DNA from: Silene noctiflora | Lineage: Eukaryota > Streptophyta > Magnoliopsida > Caryophyllales > Caryophyllaceae | NCBI GenBank assembly: GCA_009801015.1 | Contig: VHZZ01002282.1 | Location: 86,812 to 118,588 of the forward strand | DNA length: 31,777 nucleotides | Direction: 5' to 3' | Shown here: positions 20,908 through 31,777 of the stretch, in pieces | Position numbering within the stretch: position 1 is the stretch's first letter | Layout: every line of letters begins with the position of its first letter | The notes under the pieces: generated by a model | Told to the model about the DNA's origin: nothing | The model's input: only the letters and a program-made list of their open reading frames with translations | Database searches by the model: none | Translations under genes and position numbers: made by a program

Positions 20908-21475
20908 AATATAGCAAATCACCCCCATAAGTTTGATACTACGTGCAATCAAGCCCCTTAACTTGTAAATGTAGCAAATTAACTCCATAAGTTTCTCTTA
21001 ATGTGCAATTAACCACATGTCTTATTTTTAAAAATAAAATTTTCTAATTAAATATTTTTTATTATTAATGAATCAAAATTATTGATTAGATTTTAATCCT
21101 AAAATTTTTTATTATTAAAAAACATGTTCAAATTTTGTTTTTTTTTTTATTTTGGCGAAAAATGTTCCTAATATGAGAATTGTTAATGATATTATAATGA
21201 AAAGTTACATGGCCAAATCTTTGTTTATACTAAAATTGGTTCGCATTTTTCATTGAATATGTAAATACTATAATTAATTATTTAAGAAATATATTTATAA
21301 TAGCTTTTATAATAGAAAACAATAGGTTTGAGTTAAAAAAAAAAGTAAAAAAAATTGATTTGTGCTTAATTGTACTTTTTTTGGAAAGTTATGGGACTAA
21401 TTTGCTCCAAATGAAACTTAAGGGGCTAATTTGCACATAATTCATAAGTTATGGGGCTAATTTTCTCCAAGTGAA
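20908..21475. mobile_element. Non-autonomous DNA transposon with ~110-bp inverted repeats
   Basis: On the left, CACCCCCATAAGTTTGATAC, GTGCAATCAAGCCCCTTAAC and AATTAACTCCATAAGTTTCT follow each other. The reverse strand of the right end gives AAATTAGCCCCATAACTTAT, GTGCAAATTAGCCCCTTAAG and CAAATTAGTCCCATAACTTT in the same order and spacing. The arms themselves are built of three related ~35-base modules. The centre is AT-rich with no open frame. A target duplication is not clear, so the superfamily is uncertain (Mutator-like is likely). Confidence 0.65.
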
Positions 21476-21749
21476 TTTTAATACATTAATTTTTTTTAAT
21501 CTCTCAATATTTTCTAATATGATTTTTTTTTTTTAATTATTAACACATGTTCCGTGGATATCATACCTGGCCACATACCGAGTAAAGGCCATGCCAAGTA
21601 ACCTAGACCCTGAACCAACCCATTAGGCGCGTCCGTAACTCGGGTCATGGCCAAGTCTAGTGTCCAATAAACACATGTTTATAATTAAAAAAAGGTTATC
21701 CTATCTTGGTTCATGCTTATCCTTGAATCATTCTGTTATCTTTATTTTT

Positions 21750-22513
21750 GGGTGATACTTTTTCACATACGAATTTTACTCTTTCACATACACCTTTTAC
21801 AATTATACCCTTGTCATTTTTTTCCAAATTCACTCAATTGAATTTTTTTCATCTCTATTCCCTTCACCTTCCTCCGACAACCAACTCCGTCCAACCTTAT
21901 CCCGGTCGACCCGTGCTCCGGCTGACATCGGCTTCCCGTTTCTCCGACTACCCCTGTCCGGCCTCCCCTTTCCCGCACACTCCTCCCTCGCACTCTGCCT
22001 ACCCAGCCATGCCCCCCCGTCAAACAAAAGAGCAAAAGGTAATTAATGTTTGCGTGGATTAATAAACGATATCAAGGTCTATATGAATGAAGTTGATGAA
22101 TTAAAGTCAAAATATTTTACAGGATTATGTTTTAATGTTTTTTCGGCAGGGCATCTCTACGTCTCTTAGCTTTGAAAAGTAGAAGTCCTTCTCCTTCTCA
22201 AGACAATGAACTGACGGCTTCAATTTTGTGATTTGCAAACATCAGATTTTCCAACCATTCTCTTAAATTGACACTAATGAATAATGAATATGTACCACGA
22301 GGCAAAATGCTCAATGATGGAACCGATAAAAGTCAATACGCTGATTAATTGATCCATTTTTCAAGTTTTTGAGCAATTAGATTCAATTTTAGGGGAAAAA
22401 GTAAGTAGGTAACATGTAAAACTAGGTTTATGAAAAAAGGGTATGCTACGGAAATTTAATGAAAAAAATGTATGTGAAAGATTAAAACTTCTATATGTGA
22501 AAAAGTAATTTCG
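21750..22513. mobile_element. TIR-bounded element with GC-rich cargo (possible Pack-MULE-type)
   Basis: The left end, GTGATACTTTTTCACATACG, then TTACTCTTTCACATACACC, pairs with the right end (ATTACTTTTTCACATATAGA, then TAATCTTTCACATACAT on the reverse strand) over about 60 bp with some mismatches. Flanking TTATTTTT and TTATTTTA are similar, but this is weak evidence in AT-rich DNA. Inside, 21880-22035 is far more GC-rich than its surroundings. It has a frame ending TAYPAMPPRQTKEQK just before a GT and a later CAG (22148), so one or two captured exons are possible. I do not recognise the captured sequence. Confidence 0.6.
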
Positions 22514-22933
22514 TTATTTTATATGTGCATTTTTTTAATGGGCTTGAGTGGGTTGGACCCATCTTCTAATCCCCGAATCGACCTTCTATTTTAAAAAGGT
22601 CTAGACTCTAGAACACACGTTAGAAAAACGGACGGGAATATCCGAAATAAAGCCATCCACTCAAACAAGGCATTGGTTCCTGACCCACAAGAAACCGCTC
22701 TTCATAGGGTGGAAAATTCGTGGAACACAGCAACACCATTACTCTCAAAAGCGGTGGAACTCCACTCTTCCTCTTTCCTTCTTAGGTATTTGTTCTTCCC
22801 CATTTCCTCATCCACCTCTTTTTCCCCCTTTATAAAGATCCATTCTTTCTGGGTTTTTCTTATATAATTTTTTTCTATTGATTTTCTTCATAAATTTGTT
22901 GTTTATTGATTGATTAATTATTGTTATTAGAAG
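22514..22933 (+). other. Promoter and 5' leader of the E2 gene
   Basis: A pyrimidine-rich leader exon (about 22650-22785) ends at CTTAG/GTATTTG. A leader intron 22786-22930 ends TTATTAG, three bases before the ATG. Leader introns are common in plant E2 genes. The transcription start is not visible. Confidence 0.55.
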
Positions 22934-26066
<3,133 letters not shown>

Positions 26067-26659
26067 TCTTGTATGTCAATTGGGCCGGTCCATTGCCAAA
26101 AAAAAGTCGTTTGGCAGAGTGTAAGACGAGGTTTCAGGCCTTTCGTCTTTGTCTTCTAACCATTCTGTATTAAACTAAGATTCATTTGTATTTCATGCTG
26201 TTCTGCAATGGACAAAAAAAGAGTCCAAATTCCTTGCGTGTTGAAAGAATCAGTGGTTAAATTAAATCCTGTATGCAGATTGCTTTGGTTAGGTATGTTG
26301 ACGTTTGTACTCCTATGAATCGAAGTTTTCGTTCTTTTTGCTCATGCAGTCCTCATAGTTGCAAGGGCGGTGGTTGGATTAGTGGATTTGAAGTATATGC
26401 CCAATTTGATGGTACCTGATTCCGAGTATGATCATACGTGAAGTGCTATGTACTCGGTTAGTCGAATTCACGATCTAGAACCCGTAGCCGGTTACCTGTA
26501 TAGCTTCAAGCACTTAAACCAAATCCCATATTCTAACTCGTGACTAAGACGGTAAATCTACCCATTTGCATAGTGCTTTATCCATTTATGTAGCCAAGAC
26601 AAATGGCTGATCCAGTTCGAACTCCTGCATCTAGAGACGTCCTAAAATCTAAATTAATT
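26067..26659. other. 3' region of the E2 gene, then intergenic DNA
   Basis: The 3' untranslated region follows directly (TCTTGTATGTCAATTGGGCC). No other gene is seen. The polyadenylation site was not fixed. Confidence 0.4.
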
Positions 26660-27129
26660 TAATTTCCTTTACTACTAAGATTTTCTTTGTTTTCCTACCT
26701 AAGCAATATTTTTCGTATTGGGCTTTTTTGGATTATAAACTATGAATAATGAGCTACAAACCAATTTCTTACCTATAAAACATGATTGCATTACATCAAA
26801 CCGCTACTCCATAATTAATAGCATTTCGTATAGTCATTTTGTAATAATATATTTAATCTAAATTTTATAAATATAAAAATTTATATTTTGTCCGCTAAAT
26901 GTTTTACGTAATTTTAATTAACATTTTTTATAAAAGAAGAGAATTTTAACTTCTAATACTATAAACTTACGAATAAATTAATATATATATTCTTACACTT
27001 TAATTTAATATCTATTATCCATAGTGTAAAAATATTTAAATTCGTTTTAAATTTTATCATCTTTATTTGTTAAGCTCTCTAACATCCCGACTAAAAAACC
27101 CGTGCATTTATGCACGAGATTTACACTAG
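26660..27129 (+). mobile_element. Helitron 3' end, plus strand
   Basis: CGTGCA (27101-27106) and TGCACG (27111-27116) form a perfect stem with loop TTTA. After ten bases the element ends with CTAG (27126-27129) and is followed by T, the standard plant Helitron terminus. The 5' end was not found with confidence. TTTCCTTTACTACTAAGATT near 26663 is a weak candidate, so the left border given here is a guess. Confidence 0.6.
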
Positions 27130-28340
27130 TCTAATAATACGAGTAATTCATTTTGTTTACTTGTTTCGTGAAATCTGTTCATCTTTTGTATATAGAAAAA
27201 TTTAGAGAACTAAGCAAATTTGTAAAAAGTTAAATCTAAAAATTTGTATCCATCATGAATTTTGCTTGGTCGGGCTAATAGGAGTTTACAGGTCTCAGTC
27301 TCGGCTCAGTGACATCCCTATTTGGGCTTGTGCCTCAGTCACTCAGATGACAGTACTTTATCCCCGTTGCTTAGCATTTTAGCCTTTTATTTGCAACCTT
27401 ATGTTACACTTGAGATATAAATTAAGCTGGCAATGACCCATATAAGTCATAACTACATAGCAATCGAAATATTTAATTTAAGATTATGAAAATGAATACA
27501 ATTATTTAATTTTAACCTTGGCACGTCGTTGCATGCTCATAGTGGTCTATTCTATCTAAGGAATCCAAGTGTTTGTAACCCGAGATATTCATACTCATTT
27601 ACTACTACTAGTCTACTACTATATGGGCTACTAACATTGATTATCGGTAGTGGAGTCTGGTAAGGACTAGCAGGGGCAGTCGTCTACAGTTGAATTCGCT
27701 TCCGCTGGAATTTCTCGCCTCCCAAACTTAAAGACATGAATTATGCACGTAAAGTATGATAATCAATAAAATTCCCCGGCAAAAGGTCGTGCACACGAGT
27801 GGACAAGGCCAGGGTATGCCATAGATTCATCATGGAATCTCTTAATTAATTTGATATTCATAATTTTAATTATTTCACTTACTTTGACTAATTACGGACT
27901 ACTTAATTAATTTTTTCTAGTTTAATTTTGTCTCATATGAAGACAATGAATATTTTTTTAAGTAAAAAAGGTGATTTAAGTAGCTGAAAAGCTGAAAGCC
28001 ACTAATGTTTGTGGCGAATTGTTGACGTTTTATGTTTCATCACACTTTCATATATATACTCTAATAATATTCCATTGATTTTTCTGCTAATCATATTTTT
28101 GATCAGTTAATCATACACTAATAATTGTCTAATCATAGTTTAGTGGGTTGCATATTACTAACTAGTTTTGGTAAGCTGACTAGTTTGTTAGTTGTCATGG
28201 AGTACTTATTACTTTGTTAGCTTAAACTAAATTTAACGAATGATTGTATAAGGGTAATTCGGAAAAAAAAAGTTATGAGTAAAACTTTAAACTTTGTATT
28301 CTTTGCAAGCTTCTCTTTGTTAGTCTTTCCCTAACTCCAT
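27130..28340. other. Intergenic DNA, no gene seen
   Basis: AT-rich throughout except around 27640-27830. That part has no open frame of note and no tRNA-like boxes. Confidence 0.4.
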
Positions 28341-28774
28341 CCATGGTTTTAAATATCGGCCGAGACGTATCGTATCGCCCAAGATGTATCGGTATCGGAG
28401 GCCGGCGATACGAGATATCCCTAGATGTATCGGGTAAATTGAAAACAAGAAAGTATCGGCCGAGACGACCGATTTATAACGTGTATCGGCCAACTCGGCC
28501 TGATACAGCCCGCGATGAACCCGATATGAACGAGTTATAACTTGTACCGGCAAGTTTTTTAATGAAAAGCTCTTAGAAACTGTACAACATTGGCCAAATT
28601 AATAATCCTAAGTAAAATTAATCTTAACTTTATATGAAATAGTCAATAGATCATGAAATATCTACTTGTAAAATAAATATCACCGAGATAACAACGATTC
28701 AGAGCGCGATGACCGAGTCGGGGACGATTCCACGACTCCGTTTTTGCGACCGATACCGCTATTTAAAACCCTGG
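28341..28774. mobile_element. MITE-like element, 434 bp, with TATCGG repeats
   Basis: The left end, CCATGGTTTTAAATATCGG, pairs with the right end, which reads CCAGGGTTTTAAATAGCGG on the reverse strand (17 of 19 identical). Inside, GTATCGG(CC) and GAGACG motifs recur several times and make the element much richer in CG than its surroundings. The ends look like hAT MITEs. No 8-bp duplication could be seen. The open frames on both strands (28320-28553) lie within it. Confidence 0.65.
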
Positions 28775-29014
28775 CTTAAGGTACGATCAAATTAAAGACG
28801 TATAATTTGTTCCACGTCACCGTGTGATACTCAATTTCATTACACAATCAAAATTTGAACCCAACCTCGAGTATTACCTAGCAAATTTTATTGTATATCG
28901 CTACTTTTTTTACTAAACACATGCCGACCAGGTCATAACCGAGACGAACTTTTTTTGGAGAACATTTAACTTTTACAATTTTAGTATAGTTAAAGACTCG
29001 CTATTTTTTTTTTA

Positions 29015-29200
29015 ATCCATGAGCCCTTAGATCAACTGGCAAGGGGTTGTTCTAGCTTAACTAGAAATCTCGTGTTCGAATCCTGGGAACGCAGCAATGT
29101 TAAAACCCATGAGGGAGAGCTTTACCACCCTAGTGGTCCTACCCGGCTCGAATCCGGATTAAACCGGATGGTTTACACCAAAAAAAAAAAAAAAAAAAAA
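29015..29200 (+). mobile_element. tRNA-derived SINE with A-tail
   Basis: An A box (AGATCAACTGGC, about 29029-29040) and a B box (GTTCGAATCC, about 29074-29083) have the spacing of a tRNA promoter. The body ends AAACCGGATGGTTTACACC, followed by 21 A (29180-29200). Flanks ACTCGCTATTTTTTTTTTAA (28996-29015) and ACTCACTATTTTTTAATT (29200-29217) form a target duplication with small differences. Confidence 0.85.
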
Positions 29201-29432
29201 CTCACTATTTTTTAATTCGTATTTTGTGATGTGAGAAACAAAATAAAAACATGAAACCTTAAAGACTTCCCAATTGTAAATATAAATACAGTTTTCGACG
29301 TAATTTTCATCCTAAATATAGGAAGGAACTAACCAGAAATAGCATCAACAAAATCTCCATTGATAAAAAGCTTAGTAAACTTGATTTCTGGAGTTACGAA
29401 GTAAGATTCAGAAGTTCCATTAGCCAAATCTC

Positions 29433-29462
29433 CCATTATTATTATTATTATTATTATTATTA
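29433..29462 (+). repeat. (ATT)n microsatellite
   Basis: About ten ATT units lie in a row. A shorter AAT run follows at about 29490. Confidence 0.95.
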
Positions 29463-29640
29463 ATTTTGTTGATGGATATTTAATTTGAATAATAATAATA
29501 ATTAATCTTGTTATTTTTCAGCTATGAATATTGATCTTTTTATAAAAGAAGTGAAGTTGAATATTTATGCATGTAGTGGTCGTATACAATGTGCAAGCGG
29601 TGGGTTCAAACAAACAAAGACAATTTTGCATACTTGTAAT

Positions 29641-29680
29641 TAATTAATTTATTATTGTTTAATTAATTTATTATTGTTTT
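29641..29680 (+). repeat. Tandem pair of a 19-bp unit
   Basis: TAATTAATTTATTATTGTT occurs twice directly in tandem, the second copy followed by T. Confidence 0.85.
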
Positions 29681-29769
29681 ATGACATTGGTTGCATGACG
29701 TGTTAACAACTACACGGATATATATTGCAGAAATTATGTATTTTAGCTTGATGGAAATAGGAGGAAAGT

Positions 29770-29931
29770 CCGTATTGGTGTAGTCTAGTGATTAAAATTT
29801 GGGTGAATTTTCAGGAGATTTATGTTCAAGTCTCGATCCTCAAGATCAATTTTGTGAAGTATTTATGTGATTTTCAGGTTATCACGTATATTTAGGGTTT
29901 ATCCAATGCGCATCGAAGATAACGGTTGCGC
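29770..29931 (+). mobile_element. tRNA-derived SINE without A-tail, 13-bp target duplication
   Basis: The A-box region TGGTGTAGTCTAGTGATTAA and the B box GTTCAAGTCTCG (around 29823-29834) are present. Flanks AATAGGAGGAAAGT (29756-29769) and AATAGGAGGAAGT (29932-29944) form the duplication. The body ends GGTTGCGC with no A-run. The relic at 3780-3945 shares both boxes. Confidence 0.8.
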
Positions 29932-29944
29932 AATAGGAGGAAGT

Positions 29945-30598
29945 TGATTTAAAGCTAGTCTTGTATAAGATGGTTTATATGATTAATTTTATTTACGTTA
30001 ATAAGTTATTAGATGAGTCGAACCATTTAATATGATTTAGCTAAGTTTTGTTTTAGTGATCTCGATTGTATATTACATTTAGATTGAGGTTTAATTTTCA
30101 AACTTCAAATAGGCTGATAGTCTGCCTTGACCTTTAATTAGGTAAACCTAAGTTTTTATGCATTAAAAAAAAAAAACATTTCATCCCAAATTTATGGTTC
30201 TTTTTTCTCCCGCCAAAGAGTAATATATATTGTTATTTTACCATATTTTGATTTTTTTTTTAAATTTAAGCTTGAGTAAAAATCGATAATATAAATAAGA
30301 TGAGGAAAATACGACATTATACGAGACATTATATACTCCTATTACAAGTGTACAAGTATAATAGTCTTAAGACTTATGTTACCATTTTACGATTAAAATA
30401 AAGAATTATCTTATTTCCTCTTGAATTAACGGAATATATTATGCATTTTTTGACCTTGTCATTAAGCAAAAGATTGAGAAAGTGACTCCTAACATATTTT
30501 GGTCAAAGGAAGATCAAATTAAAACACGTTACTTATTTTTCACATGGTAAGACTAGGTAAAATTTCGTTTGGACTAACTTATATGGTTAAATAAACTA
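29945..30598. other. AT-rich intergenic DNA, nothing recognised
   Basis: No open frame of note, no tRNA-like boxes and no repeat ends were seen. Confidence 0.4.
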
Positions 30599-31164
30599 CT
30601 AGTGTAAATCTCGTGTAAATGCACGGCTTTTTAGATAATAATGTATAACGATGTTAAATAATAAATATTATAGTTTAGTGACATATTTAAGCGGTATAAC
30701 CGTATAAGAGAGAAAATTTGATAATTTTCACGGAAAAAAAACCCGACATGTAGCGTGAATCTAATTATATAAATTATTACTTAATTATTAAAAACAATTT
30801 TATTATGCTATTACATTTACCAAAAGAATAACTTTAAATAATGACTTAATTATAAATAAAATTAGAAAATTTGTGAAAGAATATAATTACAGAAAATACC
30901 TTTAAAAAAAAGATAGAAAAATAAATTATGAAAAATATTGTGCAAAATATTTTTCTCATATTATACCATATTATTAATGCAATTACACCCGTGTAACAAA
31001 ATTAAAATACTCATTAATGTGGTTTTGCATATTGAAATTAGTATTTGTATCTCTTATTTATGGTATAGAAATAATATGACATAATAATGTGAGAACCAAT
31101 CATAGAGCAATGCACTTTGGCGGAAAATTTTTTGAGTCCTCTTATTCTTTTAGTATAAGGGAGA
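30599..31164 (-). mobile_element. Small non-autonomous Helitron, 566 bp, minus strand
   Basis: The 5' end on the minus strand, TCTCCCTTATACTAAAAGAA, followed by AATTTTCCGCC, lies at 31164 and is preceded by A. The 3' end is CTAG (30599-30602), followed by T, with a stem CGTG...CACG about ten bases inside (GCCGTGCATTTACACGAG). This is the A|TC...CTAG|T arrangement of plant Helitrons. There is no open frame for a Rep/helicase, so it depends on another copy. Confidence 0.8.
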
Positions 31165-31515
31165 TTCGCCAAATTTTAGATAAAAATAAATTAGATGAAA
31201 TTTTGGTCGAATAAGTTAATTTGGTCAACTAAATTACCTGAATTACCTTGCCGAATATTACCACTTTGTATAAGAAAAGAATTACACCCTCTATCTTACT
31301 CAATAGTTTACAATTGCTTTATATATGATTATTAAGGTAAGAAGAAAAGAATTAGTTTATAATAAATAGCGTGATGTGATGTCGTATCACGTGTCCGTGT
31401 CGTGTCTATGTCCATGTCCGTTTCATTTTGGTGCTACCTAGTCTCTAAGTCTCTATCCACGTAGGCTGGTTTATTTACAAGAAAAAAAAGTGTAAATTAT
31501 TAACTGATATATACA
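31165..31515. other. AT-rich intergenic DNA, no gene seen
   Basis: Short GC-richer repeats (GTGTCCGTGTCGTGTCTATG) occur around 31390 and have no clear meaning. Confidence 0.35.
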
Positions 31516-31777
31516 TCCCCTATATATAAAAGCTAAAGCAATTGAAGCATTTCTATTGGTTGTTGGTTTATGGATTTTTTTTTTCCTGATGTGGGTCCCT
31601 CCATAATCGTTATAGAATTAATTACATTTTTTTTTTAGTTCTTTTACTCTCTTAATCTCTTACTTCTTTAATTAAGATTAAATATTTACTTAAAACCATA
31701 TATTATACAACTACACATTAATAAATTACAATTACAAAAAATTTCAAATAAAAAATTTCGCAAAAAATAAATTAATA
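31516..31777 (+). mobile_element. Probable Helitron 5' end, running out of the window
   Basis: TCCCCTATATATAAAAGCTA, then AAGCAATTGAAGCATTTC, is preceded by A and has the look of plant Helitron 5' ends. The 3' end would lie beyond the window. Confidence 0.5.

Noticed and set aside
21814-22062. Open frames on both strands in the GC-rich block
   Set aside because: No recognisable domain; kept only as possible cargo of the element and not called as a gene.
28320-28553. Frames on both strands with YRPR/TRYKS-like repeats
   Set aside because: Caused by TATCGG repeats of the MITE at 28341-28774.

Overview
The window is nuclear DNA from a flowering plant. It has GT/AG introns, an AT-rich background, Ty1/copia, LINE, SINE, Helitron and MITE remnants, and plant-specific families (an LRR receptor-like protein and a domesticated hAT/BED-finger gene). 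The 'TGTGACGG...CCGTCACAAATGAGA' repeats recall Caryophyllales genomes (beet, spinach and Silene relatives), but that is an impression and not a proof.

Layout. 1-1034: 3' end of a Ty1/copia element (end of reverse transcriptase, RNase H, polypurine tract, probable 3' LTR). 1035-6060: gene-poor DNA with several MITEs, SINE relics and a Helitron 5' end. 6070-7526: a 5'-truncated, frameshifted LINE ending in a 22-A tail. 9306-9601: a small two-exon gene for a 59-residue one-pass membrane protein, downstream of DNA rich in Stowaway and hAT MITEs. 11950-15148: a hAT-transposase-derived BED zinc-finger gene of 668 residues whose start codon appears to be assembled across a splice junction. 15541-18624, minus strand and convergent with it: an LRR receptor-like protein gene with one frameshift in the signal peptide and a second near the C-terminus caused by a 7-bp tandem duplication. 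19226-19360: a decayed copy of the last exon of the hAT-derived gene. 20908-22513: two long-terminal-inverted-repeat elements, one with a GC-rich cargo. 22650-26066: a complete four-coding-exon ubiquitin-conjugating enzyme E2 gene (UBC8/10/28 class, 148 residues) whose first coding intron holds an eight-unit minisatellite built from the tail of a (TTG)n retroposon. 26067-31777: AT-rich DNA with Helitron ends, one complete small Helitron, a MITE with 'TATCGG' repeats and two SINEs with clear target-site duplications.

The genes do not form a pathway. The E2 gene is a housekeeping gene, the RLP belongs to the cell-surface immune-receptor class, the hAT-derived gene is probably a domesticated DNA-binding protein, and the 59-residue protein is an unnamed membrane peptide. 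I saw no single new multi-gene system. The best leads are the splice-assembled start codon, the short spliced gene, the dispersed copy of the hAT exon, the RLP frameshifts and the element with possible captured exons.
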